A DNA stretch of 9,264 bases, from positions 1-9,264 of the forward strand of contig JAHRAM010000017.1 of the NCBI GenBank assembly GCA_020027305.1, written 5' to 3'. Shown here piece after piece: positions 1 through 7,345 of the stretch. The translations under genes were made by a program, and so were the position numbers. Under the pieces are notes generated by a model. The model did no database searches and was not told where the DNA came from. It worked only from the letters and a program-made list of their open reading frames with translations. This DNA comes from Acidimicrobiia bacterium (GTDB lineage: Bacteria; Actinomycetota; Acidimicrobiia; Acidimicrobiales; Hopanoidiivorantaceae). How positions within the stretch are numbered: the stretch's first letter is position 1; every line of letters starts with the position of its first letter.

Positions 1-444
1 TCTAATAGAAACATCGTCTGAGTTAATGTTGGCAGCTTGAGCGAGCGAATCTCTAATTTCTGTGGCTTTGATGTTTTCAGATTCGTTATCAACTTCTGCT
101 CTAATAAGATAGCGATCTCCACCAAGACTTTGAATGAGAGCATCGCCTTGCCCAAATGGGCGGAGGGAATCCCTCAACTCATCAACGCTAGTGCTAGCGG
201 ATTGAAGCTCCCAAGCGGTTCCGCCCTCAAACTCTAGCCCCAGATTTAGCCCACGAATTCCCCAACCCAAGCCTGTGGCCAGAAGTAAAACAAGTGAGAT
301 AACAAAGGCTCTTGGCCAGATTCTAGGAAAGTCAATGTTGGTGTGAGAGGTATAAACCTTTTTGAAACGGTGTTTGAAACCAAAGGTTCCTTTTGTAGAA
401 GTTTGCGAAACTTCTGAATTTTGAGAAAGTGTTTCTTGACTCAT
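1..444 (-). CDS. secF: Protein translocase subunit SecF, N-terminal part (truncated by window edge)
   Basis: SecF pairs with SecD in the membrane and uses the proton-motive force to help finish protein export through SecYEG. The window holds the first 148 codons, starting at the ATG at 444. I translated this by hand. About 40 polar residues come first, then a hydrophobic segment at about residues 45-62 (first transmembrane helix), then the family signature GLNLGLEFEGGT (residues 65-76). This corresponds to the usual GLNFGIDFxGGT, with Glu in place of the common Asp. The following stretch fits the start of the extracytoplasmic P4 domain. The ATG shares bases with the secD stop codon (ATGA overlap, 441-444), so translation is probably coupled. 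The rest of the gene lies beyond the left edge. Identity is secure from the motif plus the position after secD. Confidence 0.93.
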   Translation of the reverse strand, partial: MSQETLSQNSEVSQTSTKGTFGFKHRFKKVYTSHTNIDFPRIWPRAFVISLVLLLATGLGWGIRGLNLGLEFEGGTAWELQSASTSVDELRDSLRPFGQGDALIQSLGGDRYLIRAEVDNESENIKATEIRDSLAQAANINSDDVSIR

Positions 445-2294
445 GTTTGGGCTATTTTAGTTTCTTGGGCACCTGCTGTTGGAGCATTGTCTTTTATTCC
501 AATCAACCATCTTGGGCGTCTTATGATGAATTTGGAGTGCGCCAAAATTTTGACTGCTGGACGCAAGAAGAAATAAGTTGCAACCAAGTCAAGCACAGAA
601 GACATAATTAATATGGCTGCAAATCCTTTCACTGGACCAGTTGCCAGCCACCACAAAATAATTGCTCCAATAAGCGTTGCAAGGTTTGCCCAGAAAATTG
701 TCTTGAAGGCAACGGGGAAAGATTGAGTGGAAGCACTTCTAAGGGTTTTACCGTTAGATAAGTCTTCTTTTAGGTTCTCAAAATAGACCACGTTTGAGTC
801 TAGTGAGACACCAATCGATACAATAAGCCCTGTTACGCCCGCAATTGTAAGTGCCAGCCCTTGGGTTTCTGATAAAAATGAAATGATAACCCACAAAAGC
901 AGAGCAGAGATTGCCAAGCTCAACATCGCTAACAGCCCAACTGAGCGATAATAAAAAATCATATAGGCAGCAACTAGGGAGATTCCGATAATGCCTGCAA
1001 TTATTCCCGCCCTAAGTGAGTCGTTGCCTAAAGTTGCAGAAACTGTGCTGACTCTACTATCTTTAAATTCTAAAGGCAAGGCACCAGAGCGAAGAACGAG
1101 TGCTAAGTCGCGAGCTTCTCGTTCAGTGAAATTGCCAGTAATAGAAACCATGTCTCTTTCAAATCTGTTGGTTTGAACTTCTGGGGCGCTTTCTACAATC
1201 CCATCTAGGGCAATTGCAAGCCTCCTAGTAGGGCAAGTTAGCTGGTTGCCAGCACATTGTTGGGCAACAGCATTAAATTTATCAATGCCCTCTTCGCCTG
1301 CTTTAAATACGATTGAGACTGTCCAAGTGTTTATGCCTGAAAGAACTGCTCTTGCACTTTCTAATGCTTCGCCCCCAACATTTGACGGACCTAGCAAATG
1401 TTTTACACTGATATCTGGGCTAATTGCTTGATAATAGAAAACGGTGTCTTCAGCTTCTGCTGTTTTTGGATCGGTTAAAACGTTTCCTCGTTTTGCAATA
1501 TATTCATTATAAGCAGAAGGTGCTGGTGGGGGAGAAATTTCAGGCTCAATAGGGGGTGTTTCAGGTTCGCCAGTGTCTGGTGTAGTTGTATCTGTGGGAG
1601 GCACTGCTTCTGTTGAAGTTGTTGTTTCAGTTGTTGATGGGTCAGTAGTCGATGTAGTTGATGTGGTTGTGGTAGTAGTCGGCGATGTCGTTGTGGTAGT
1701 TGTTTCTAAATCTTCTGGCAAATCATCTGGCAGATTAGTTGGTTGCCCGTTTTCACAACCTGGAATAGAAAGTTTTTCACCTGTGTCGTCATATTCACTA
1801 ATAGCTTCATCGAGCTGGCTATTGATGGCGGCTATTTCTTGTTCTGTTTTTTCTTGCGCAATCTCTGCTCCAGAATTTCCTACAAATATCAATCCACGAG
1901 TATCAACAACCCGTTCGCTACATGAAACTATGGAAAGAAATGGGGCAAGCGTTAAGACTGGGCGAAACTCTAGTTTTCCAGTTTGTCCTACTAGTTCAAT
2001 GGCTCGCTGTTGGTCATCAACACCTGGCAGTTGAATGCTAACTGATTTTCCGCGGCGAGTTACTTCTGGTTCAGCTACTCCCAAGGAGTCAATTCGGCGT
2101 CTTATTATGTCGGCCGCTTCTTCTAGTTTTTCATCGGTAATATCTTGCCCTTCAACTGGGTCAAGCACCACAGAAACGCCACCTTGTAAATCAATTCCCA
2201 AAAGGGGAGAGTTGCCAAACCCAATAGTTAAACCAAGCAAAAGAAAGGTGATAAGAGATATTCCAATTAACGATACCAAGCCTGATTTTTTCAT
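441..2294 (-). CDS. secD: Protein translocase subunit SecD
   Basis: SecD is the larger half of the SecDF export motor. It binds the emerging preprotein outside the membrane and couples proton flow to its release. The 617-residue frame has an N-terminal transmembrane helix (about 7-27), the D1 signature LLGIDLQGG (31-39), and a long extracytoplasmic P1 region. Five C-terminal membrane helices follow (about 426-448, 453-473, 480-500, 533-552, 557-576). GVSLDSN at 495-501 matches the usual GMAVDAN, and Asp499 is the expected proton-path aspartate. A Thr/Ser/Pro-rich tract (about 198-258) interrupts P1. The ATG at 2294 has a G-rich AAAGGGG about 10 nt upstream and a TATAAT just before that, which supports this start. 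The gene lies 153 nt after yajC and overlaps secF by 4 nt. The sequence shows an intact protein. Confidence 0.97.
   Translation of the reverse strand: MKKSGLVSLIGISLITFLLLGLTIGFGNSPLLGIDLQGGVSVVLDPVEGQDITDEKLEEAADIIRRRIDSLGVAEPEVTRRGKSVSIQLPGVDDQQRAIELVGQTGKLEFRPVLTLAPFLSIVSCSERVVDTRGLIFVGNSGAEIAQEKTEQEIAAINSQLDEAISEYDDTGEKLSIPGCENGQPTNLPDDLPEDLETTTTTTSPTTTTTTSTTSTTDPSTTETTTSTEAVPPTDTTTPDTGEPETPPIEPEISPPPAPSAYNEYIAKRGNVLTDPKTAEAEDTVFYYQAISPDISVKHLLGPSNVGGEALESARAVLSGINTWTVSIVFKAGEEGIDKFNAVAQQCAGNQLTCPTRRLAIALDGIVESAPEVQTNRFERDMVSITGNFTEREARDLALVLRSGALPLEFKDSRVSTVSATLGNDSLRAGIIAGIIGISLVAAYMIFYYRSVGLLAMLSLAISALLLWVIISFLSETQGLALTIAGVTGLIVSIGVSLDSNVVYFENLKEDLSNGKTLRSASTQSFPVAFKTIFWANLATLIGAIILWWLATGPVKGFAAILIMSSVLDLVATYFFLRPAVKILAHSKFIIRRPRWLIGIKDNAPTAGAQETKIAQT
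1521..1703 (-). repeat. Thr/Ser/Pro-rich low-complexity tract inside secD
   Basis: These are codons of about residues 198-258 of SecD. The first half is almost pure Thr with interspersed Ser, and the second half is rich in Thr, Pro, Asp and Glu. On the + strand the DNA reads as a run of gtt/gta/gtc-like triplets, so it is a degenerate triplet repeat. It lies in the extracytoplasmic P1 domain between conserved parts, so it is probably a flexible surface linker. Possible glycosylation is inference only. Confidence 0.85.
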
Positions 2295-2302
2295 ACGAGG
2301 CC

Positions 2303-2325
2303 TACCCCTTTAGGTCTTTATTATA
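2303..2325 (-). promoter_or_regulatory. Probable secD promoter -10 (TATAAT) and G-rich ribosome binding site
   Basis: On the minus strand a perfect TATAAT lies at 2325-2320. It is followed by AAAGGGG (about 2311-2305), which sits about 10 nt before the secD ATG at 2294. Transcription starting 6-7 nt after the hexamer would give a leader of about 20 nt holding only the ribosome binding site. I see no good -35 hexamer 16-18 nt upstream; the region there is A-rich (CAAAAA). If real, secD-secF can be transcribed separately from yajC. Confidence 0.4.
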
Positions 2326-2447
2326 GAGTTTACAGAATATGGTTTTTGAAATCTATGAAATCTAACATGCCTGCAACTTAACTCTTCTATCACTTAATTT
2401 TTTAGCAATCGAGGATTGATTGTAATAATTGCTGTAACTAAAGCAAC

Positions 2448-2789
2448 TTATTCTTCTGTAGTTTCTTTAGCTTCGTCAGGCTCGTCAGTTTTTTCTGGAA
2501 CTGCTTCAGGGGCATTATTCTCAGACGGAGCTTCATACACAATCTTTTGGGCGATTGAAGCACGGGTGATTTTCAAAAAGTTGCTGTCAGAAACTTCAAT
2601 AAACAAAGAGTCGCCATCAAATGAACTGATACGCCCGTATATGCCTGAACTTGTTAAAATGTCATCACCCACTTGGAGTTCGTTCAGCAACTGTTGGTGC
2701 GTTTGCATCTTTTTTCGTTGTGGGCGAATCATCAAGAAATATATTAAAACGAAAATACCGCCCATCAATACAAGAGTAACTGGATTCAT
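2448..2789 (-). CDS. yajC: Sec translocase accessory protein YajC
   Basis: YajC is a small single-pass membrane protein found with SecDF in the holotranslocon; its exact role is not settled. The 113-residue product has the standard layout: a very short N-terminus, one transmembrane helix (about residues 4-21), then the family motif MIRPQRKK (20-27) and a cytoplasmic domain. That domain includes the conserved LQVGDDILTSSGIYGRI stretch (38-54) and ends in an acidic tail rich in Glu, Pro and Ala. Length is normal for the family. The ATG at 2789 is the natural start because the helix follows at once, but no clear Shine-Dalgarno sequence precedes it. It lies 68 nt after tgt and 153 nt before secD, in the usual yajC-secD-secF order. 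Confidence 0.95.
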   Translation of the reverse strand: MNPVTLVLMGGIFVLIYFLMIRPQRKKMQTHQQLLNELQVGDDILTSSGIYGRISSFDGDSLFIEVSDSNFLKITRASIAQKIVYEAPSENNAPEAVPEKTDEPDEAKETTEE

Positions 2790-2857
2790 ATTATTAAGGT
2801 TAGCAGGTTTTAGTAAAAAGTATTTGTTTAGATTTTTTTAAATCTTTTATTCAAACA

Positions 2858-3973
2858 TTAATCATTCCAAATATCTCTGACTTTTTTATAAAAAGAAGAA
2901 AATGTTCCCGCCTCAATGTTGGCACGAGCTTCTTTCATCAGCTCAAATAAAAATGCCAAATTGTGAAGAGTTAAGATGTGGGCAGCCGTTGGTTCATTAA
3001 CTGAAAACAAGTGTCTAAGATAACTTCTAGGCCAGCGGTTAGCAGGGCTTTTTTCAAATTCAGGGTCGAGTGGGTCGGAATCCTCACGGTAGGTAGCAGC
3101 AGATATATTTATTTTGCCAGAAGTGGTGAGCGCCGTTCCATGTCTTGCTAGTCTTGTGGGCAAAACACAATCAAACATATCAATTCCCATCTGGATTGAC
3201 TCAATCAAGCTCAAAGGGTCGCCAACTCCCATTAAATATCTTGGTTTGTTTTTTGGTAATAAAGATGTAGTTTTATCTAGCACGGAATTTCTGTTTTGTC
3301 GAGTTTCGCCCACTGATAGTCCACCAATCGCATATCCCTCAAAATCTAATTGGCAAATTTGGTCTGCTGATTTTTTGCGAAGGTCAATGTCAAGACCACC
3401 TTGAACAATTCCAAATTGTGCTAAATCAGATGAAGAATCTAAAAATGCCTTTCTGGCACGAATTGCCCAGTTATGTGTAGTTTCAGTGGCAAGTAAAACT
3501 TGTTCTTTGTCTTCAATAGAGAGGTCAGGGCAGACATCTAATACCATTTGAATATCTGAGCCAAGGTTGTTTTGAATTTCTACAGCTTTTTCAGGGGTCA
3601 GCTCAACCTGTGTGTCATCATAGGTTGATTGAAAGACAGCACCTGTTTGTGAAATCTTGGGTTTGAGGCTGAGAATCTGAAACCCTCCTGAGTCGGTGAG
3701 GATGGGGCGATTCCAGCTCATAAACTTGTGAAGCCCGCCTTGCTGTTTGATTAGCTCATCTCCTGGTCTAAGCATCAGGTGATATGTATTTGCTAAAACT
3801 ATTTCTACCCCAAGTGTTTCTAAGTCAGTGCTACTCAAAGTTTTAACTGCTGCTCTAGTGCCAACGGGCATAAAGCAGGGAGTTTTAAATGTTCCATTGG
3901 CAGTGGTGACAGCACCAACTCTGGCAGAGCTATTTTTGCCTTCTGCTGTGACTTCAAATTTTAGGCGAGACAT
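2858..3973 (-). CDS. tgt: tRNA-guanine transglycosylase (queuosine pathway), lacking the zinc cysteines
   Basis: Bacterial Tgt exchanges guanine at wobble position 34 of GUN-anticodon tRNAs for preQ1, the substrate that QueA next modifies. The 371-residue protein has the TIM-barrel signatures: LANTYHLMLRPG (60-71), TDSGGFQ (93-99, with active-site Asp94), GIVQGG (188-193), GGLSVGE (217-223) and GIDMFDCVLPTR (263-274). Asp268 is the expected nucleophile. The C-terminal zinc-site region PLDPE...YLRHL...TLHN is present, but the usual CxCxxC positions read Phe306, Lys308 and Ala311. Only the fourth ligand, His337, remains. The frame is intact, so this is substitution rather than frameshift. The ATG at 3973 has no clear ribosome binding site and lies 54 nt after queA in an AT-rich gap. 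Family identity is secure; metal binding and activity are in question. Confidence 0.95.
   Translation of the reverse strand: MSRLKFEVTAEGKNSSARVGAVTTANGTFKTPCFMPVGTRAAVKTLSSTDLETLGVEIVLANTYHLMLRPGDELIKQQGGLHKFMSWNRPILTDSGGFQILSLKPKISQTGAVFQSTYDDTQVELTPEKAVEIQNNLGSDIQMVLDVCPDLSIEDKEQVLLATETTHNWAIRARKAFLDSSSDLAQFGIVQGGLDIDLRKKSADQICQLDFEGYAIGGLSVGETRQNRNSVLDKTTSLLPKNKPRYLMGVGDPLSLIESIQMGIDMFDCVLPTRLARHGTALTTSGKINISAATYREDSDPLDPEFEKSPANRWPRSYLRHLFSVNEPTAAHILTLHNLAFLFELMKEARANIEAGTFSSFYKKVRDIWND
3041..3058 (-). other. Degenerate zinc-binding site in tgt
   Basis: Codons 306-311 encode FEKSPA where bacterial Tgt normally has CxCxxC. The flanks PLDPE before and NRWPRSYLRHL after align without gaps to the usual sequence. 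The catalytic Asp268 and His337 keep a constant offset of 4 from E. coli Asp264 and His333, so the alignment is not in doubt. Confidence 0.85.
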
Positions 3974-4027
3974 TTTTGTTAATTGTTTTAAATTTTTTTA
4001 TAAATTCGTTAATAATACTTTTTCTAA

Positions 4028-5407
4028 TTAGGTTTTTCCTTGCCAGTCTTTTTCAATGAGTGATTTTTCTACAAGCATTGCATCCCCGAACGAAAGGAAT
4101 TTATAGTTGGAATTTAGTGCATGTTCATATAATTTTTTCCATTCCTCACCAAAGAAGGCAGCAAGCAGAACTAGAAGGGTAGAGCGAGGCAGGTGGAAGT
4201 TCGTGATTAAGGCATCCACAATTTGAAATTTAAAGCCAGGGCGAATGAACAGTTCACTTGCTGATTTGACATTGCCTGAGACATTAATAGCATCCGTTGG
4301 GTAGGAATTGTTTAATTCGTTATTTGGTGTTTTTATATTTGAAGGTTTTTCCTGTGTTCTTTTAGTTAGGTGTTTTTCATTCGTTTGTTTTTCGCTGCTG
4401 GGTGCGTTATGAAATTCTCCTTCATTAATGAGTGCTGCTGATTCTAGAGCACGAACCACAGTGGTTCCGACAGCTATAACCCTTTTTCCAGCCTCTTTTG
4501 TTTTTTGGCAGGCTTCTAAGGTTTTTGCTGGGATTTCATATTCTTCTTTATGCATAAGATGCTCTGAAATATCATTGGTTTTTATTGGGGCAAATGTGGC
4601 AAGCCCCACAGCAAGCTCAAGTTCTTCAATCAGCACTCCTTTTTCTAAGATTTTATCTATCACTTCTTTGTCTAGGTGAAGCCCAGCTGTGGGGGCTGCC
4701 ACTGAATTTAGTTCAGATTGGTTTGAGTAAACGGTTTGGTATCGCTCGCTATCTTTTAGCTCTTTGTGAATATAAGGGGGGAGTGGAACTTCTCCCAAAT
4801 CTTCAAGCAAAACGTGAATACCTTTTTGCTCATATTGCCCCACTGGAGCAATTAAATATTCAGGTATTGTGTTGCCCTGTTCTTTTTCTTTGCGTTCGCT
4901 TTGATTTCTGTTCGTATTTTGCTTTTCATTTTTGGCTGATTCTTCTGCTTCCCCCATTTTTTCCATTCCTCGTGATTCTTCTGCTTCCCCCAATTTTTCA
5001 CTGCTAGCAGGTTTTTTGCTTAAAGGCGAAATGACCTGTAGCACTGGCTCACCCTCAAAATAAAGGGTTGTTCCATCTTTCACCCTTTTTGCGGGCTTGA
5101 TAAGAGCGGTTAGTTTTTTGTTTGATAGAACTGGAAGCACCAGCACTTCCACTTTTCCACCTGTTTCTTTTTGAAGCTTCAGCCGTGCTTTTTGAACCCG
5201 TGATTTGTTCACGACCAGCAAGTCTCCTGCCTCAAGTAAATCTGGCAAGTCATAGATATGGCAATCTCTAATCTTGCCATTTTGTTCAACAAGAAGTTTT
5301 GCTTGGCTTCTAACTTCATAAGGCGACTGTGCGATTTTGTCAGGCGGCAGATGATAGTCGTAATTAGAAGTGCTAGAGATGATGAAATTGGAAGAAGTTT
5401 TTTCCAC
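4028..5407 (-). CDS. queA: S-adenosylmethionine:tRNA ribosyltransferase-isomerase QueA, with two polar inserts
   Basis: QueA moves the ribosyl part of S-adenosylmethionine to preQ1 in tRNA, forming epoxyqueuosine. Family motifs are present in order: YDYHLPPDKIAQSP (16-29), GDLLVVNKSRV (61-71), GEVPLPPYI (205-213), YQTVY (223-227), SVAAPTAGLHL (235-245), VGTTVVRALES (313-323), TNFHLPRSTLL (402-412) and FGDAML (440-445). At 459 residues it is about 110 longer than usual. The excess falls in two hydrophilic, Lys/Glu/Asn-rich stretches (about 132-178 and 329-378), both between conserved blocks, so the core looks intact. The start is GTG at 5407, 10 nt after the ruvB stop, with a purine-rich GAGATAAAAAGA before it. 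No later ATG precedes the first motif. Translation is probably coupled to ruvB, and tgt follows. Confidence 0.95.
   Translation of the reverse strand: MEKTSSNFIISSTSNYDYHLPPDKIAQSPYEVRSQAKLLVEQNGKIRDCHIYDLPDLLEAGDLLVVNKSRVQKARLKLQKETGGKVEVLVLPVLSNKKLTALIKPAKRVKDGTTLYFEGEPVLQVISPLSKKPASSEKLGEAEESRGMEKMGEAEESAKNEKQNTNRNQSERKEKEQGNTIPEYLIAPVGQYEQKGIHVLLEDLGEVPLPPYIHKELKDSERYQTVYSNQSELNSVAAPTAGLHLDKEVIDKILEKGVLIEELELAVGLATFAPIKTNDISEHLMHKEEYEIPAKTLEACQKTKEAGKRVIAVGTTVVRALESAALINEGEFHNAPSSEKQTNEKHLTKRTQEKPSNIKTPNNELNNSYPTDAINVSGNVKSASELFIRPGFKFQIVDALITNFHLPRSTLLVLLAAFFGEEWKKLYEHALNSNYKFLSFGDAMLVEKSLIEKDWQGKT
4937..4992 (-). repeat. 36-bp-period direct repeat inside the first queA insert
   Basis: The same 20 bases occur at 4937-4956 and 4973-4992 on the + strand, 36 bp (12 codons) apart, with similar T-rich sequence after each copy. 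In QueA they encode two copies of GEAEES, within EKLGEAEESRG and EKMGEAEESA. The spacing keeps the frame. This fits an in-frame duplication, probably by replication slippage. Confidence 0.8.
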
Positions 5408-5417
5408 TCTTTTTATC

Positions 5418-6506
5418 TCACAAATCGATTTGCTGTTGAAATGAAGCAGGTGCTGAAAGCCCTAAGTGCTTCCAGCTTCTCTCAGTTGCCATTCGCCCTT
5501 TGGGTGTTCTAGTTAATAAGCCTTGTTGTATTAAAAATGGCTCATACACAAACTCGACAGTTTCGGCAGGTTCCCCAACTGCTATTGCGAGCGTTCCAAG
5601 ACCAACGGGGCCACCTCCATACTTATTACATATTGCATCAAGAATGCTTATATCGACTTTGTCAAGCCCGATGTTATCCATGCCAAACATTTCAAGCCCG
5701 CTCATTGCAGTTTCCTTATCGATTTCGGTGCTTGTTTTCCTATTTGCCTTTTCATCTGTTTTCCCATCTGGTTTTTTGGTTGAGGTTTTGGTTTCGGCAA
5801 AATCTCGCACTCGGCGAAGTAGACGATTTGCTATCCGTGGCGTGCCACGAGCTCGCTTTCCAATTTCGCCAGCAGCTTCTTTGGTGATATCGATTTCTAA
5901 AACCTTAGCTGCTCGAGAAACAATTAATTCAAGGTCTGAGGCGCTGTAATAATCTAGCCGTTCTGCTAGCCCGAAACGATCTCGCAGTGGCCCAGTGATT
6001 AAAGAGGTTCTTGTGGTTGCAGCAATAAGGGTGAAAGGCTCAATGTTAAGCGATTGTAATCTGGCAGATGGGCCTTGTCCCAAAACGATGTCGATTCTAA
6101 ACTCTTCAATTGCTGGGTACAAGATTTCTTCAACTGGACGTGACAGCCTGTGAATTTCATCAATAAACAAGACATCGCCAGCCTCTAGGCGAGTTAGCAT
6201 GGCAGCCAAGTCGCCCGATCTTTCTAAAACTGGGCCAGCTGTTATGTGGAGGTTGGTGTCTAAGTGGTTTGCAACAATTCTGGCAAGGGTAGTTTTTCCA
6301 AGTCCAGGTGGGCCAGCAAACAATAAATGGTCGAGGGTTTGCCCCCGTTGCTTTGCTGCTTCAAGCATTATGTTCAGTCGTTCCTTCAGTTCATTTTGCC
6401 CAATGAAATCTTCTAAGCGAGATGGGCGAAGGAAGTCGAGGGTCTGACGTTCTGCTTCTAGGCTTTCTGGGTTTAGGATTTCTTCTCTTGCCATTTTTTC
6501 TGTCAC
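5418..6506 (-). CDS. ruvB: Holliday junction branch migration ATPase RuvB
   Basis: RuvB is the hexameric AAA+ motor that, guided by RuvA, pulls DNA through Holliday junctions. The 362-residue protein shows Walker A GPPGLGKT (65-72), Walker B FIDEIH (114-119), sensor 1 AATTR (162-166), the arginine-finger region PLRDRFG (173-179) and sensor 2 GTPRIANRLLRRVRD (221-235). The C-terminal winged-helix signature YEPFLIQQGLLTRTPKGR (321-338) follows. Between the helicase core and the winged helix is a Lys/Thr/Asp-rich insert (about 239-267), making the protein slightly longer than most RuvB. The longest frame starts at GTG 6506. An ATG at 6494 (codon 5) is an equally plausible start, and neither has a clear ribosome binding site. 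The upstream spacer is a tandem repeat array. queA begins 10 nt after the TGA stop. Confidence 0.97.
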   Translation of the reverse strand: MTEKMAREEILNPESLEAERQTLDFLRPSRLEDFIGQNELKERLNIMLEAAKQRGQTLDHLLFAGPPGLGKTTLARIVANHLDTNLHITAGPVLERSGDLAAMLTRLEAGDVLFIDEIHRLSRPVEEILYPAIEEFRIDIVLGQGPSARLQSLNIEPFTLIAATTRTSLITGPLRDRFGLAERLDYYSASDLELIVSRAAKVLEIDITKEAAGEIGKRARGTPRIANRLLRRVRDFAETKTSTKKPDGKTDEKANRKTSTEIDKETAMSGLEMFGMDNIGLDKVDISILDAICNKYGGGPVGLGTLAIAVGEPAETVEFVYEPFLIQQGLLTRTPKGRMATERSWKHLGLSAPASFQQQIDL

Positions 6507-6645
6507 TTATTTATCAAGGTCTATTTATCATTTATTAAAATCTATTCATTCGGGTCTATTTATCATTAATGTCTATTTAGCAGGGCCTATTTATCATTTA
6601 TCAAGGTCTATTTATTAGGGTCTATTTATCAAGTTTCTATTTCTA
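6507..6645 (-). repeat. Degenerate AT-rich tandem repeat array in the ruvA-ruvB spacer
   Basis: On the + strand, units begin with tctattta or close variants at 6520, 6541, 6555, 6572, 6586, 6607, 6621 and 6636. Unit lengths are 21, 14, 17, 14, 21, 14 and 15 nt, with a partial copy (6507-6519) next to ruvB. Long units (tctatttatcattta...) alternate with short ones ending in aggg or cggg. On the transcribed minus strand this reads as repeats of TGATAAATAGA with stop codons, so it does not look coding. It fills most of the 171-nt gap and lies directly before the ruvB start. Confidence 0.85.
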
Positions 6646-6677
6646 AAGATTGTTTACCTTTCTAGCGGCATCACCTA

Positions 6678-7274
6678 TTATCTTCCTAGAAACCCTAGGG
6701 CTTCTTTCAACATTTCTTCTTGCCCCATTGAATCCGCCTTTTCGTTTTTGGCAATTTCTTGGAGCGCGTTTTTAATTTCAGCACCCGAAAAGCCCAATTG
6801 TTGAAGCGCCATTATGACTTCACCTGTTACCCCTGAATCTTCATAAGTGGCTTTAAATTGCTCCACCTTTAGCTTGTTCTTTAATTCGGTGAGAAGGCGC
6901 TCCGCAGTAGTTTTGCCTATGCCACTTATAGCAGTCAATGAGTTTATATCTGCACTAGCTACAATTGCCTGAAGTTGTTCTAAGTTATAGCTGTCGAGAA
7001 TTTCCATAGCCATTGCTGGCCCAACCTTGTGAATCTTCAAAAGCAGTTCAAAGGCATTGCGGTCTTCTTCTTCAATGAAACCATAGAGAGTTTCAGAATC
7101 TTCACGAACTTGGTGTGAGGTGTATACCGTAATCTCTCCACCTTTTGGAACTAGGTTTGAGATAGCTCCTTTACCTAAGGTCACGCGATATCCAACTCCG
7201 CTAACATCTATGAGCATCTCAGTGCTTTCGCTCAAAGTTTTTGAAATTAAGGTGCCGCGAATATATCCAATCAT
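6678..7274 (-). CDS. ruvA: Holliday junction branch migration complex subunit RuvA
   Basis: RuvA binds the four-way junction as a tetramer and loads RuvB. The 198-residue product has the normal length and three-domain layout. First is the N-terminal OB fold (about 1-65), beginning MIGYIRGTL and including VSGVGYRV (24-31). Next is a double helix-hairpin-helix domain with hairpins KVGPAMAMEIL (about 82-92) and ISGIGKTTAERLL (about 115-127). A lysine-rich linker then leads to the C-terminal RuvB-contacting domain ALQQLGFSGAEIKNAL. The ATG at 7274 is supported by the invariant MIGYIRG start; the upstream sequence is AT-rich with only a weak AAG-type ribosome site. The gene lies 71 nt after ruvC and 171 nt before ruvB, the latter gap occupied by a tandem array. 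Confidence 0.97.
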   Translation of the reverse strand: MIGYIRGTLISKTLSESTEMLIDVSGVGYRVTLGKGAISNLVPKGGEITVYTSHQVREDSETLYGFIEEEDRNAFELLLKIHKVGPAMAMEILDSYNLEQLQAIVASADINSLTAISGIGKTTAERLLTELKNKLKVEQFKATYEDSGVTGEVIMALQQLGFSGAEIKNALQEIAKNEKADSMGQEEMLKEALGFLGR

Positions 7275-7345
7275 AAACTTATCTTAGAGTTTTTGAGACA
7301 CCTATTTGTGATGTCGGTTTATGATGTTAAAGATATTCGTAGTGC

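Noticed and set aside
1573..2034. Plus-strand Val-rich open frame
   Set aside because: It is the antisense shadow of the Thr-rich tract of secD; its Val runs simply mirror the Thr codons.
2406..2418. CAATC/GATTG hairpin between yajC and secD
   Set aside because: A 5-bp stem with no U-run on the transcribed strand; too weak to call a terminator or attenuator.
2830..2845. AGATTT/AAATCT hairpin between tgt and yajC as a terminator
   Set aside because: The stem is only 6 bp and A/T-rich, T-runs in this region are ubiquitous, and the genes on both sides are co-directional.
6507..6645. CRISPR array
   Set aside because: Units are short (14-21 nt), degenerate and contiguous, with no unique spacers, no palindromic repeat and no cas genes in the window.
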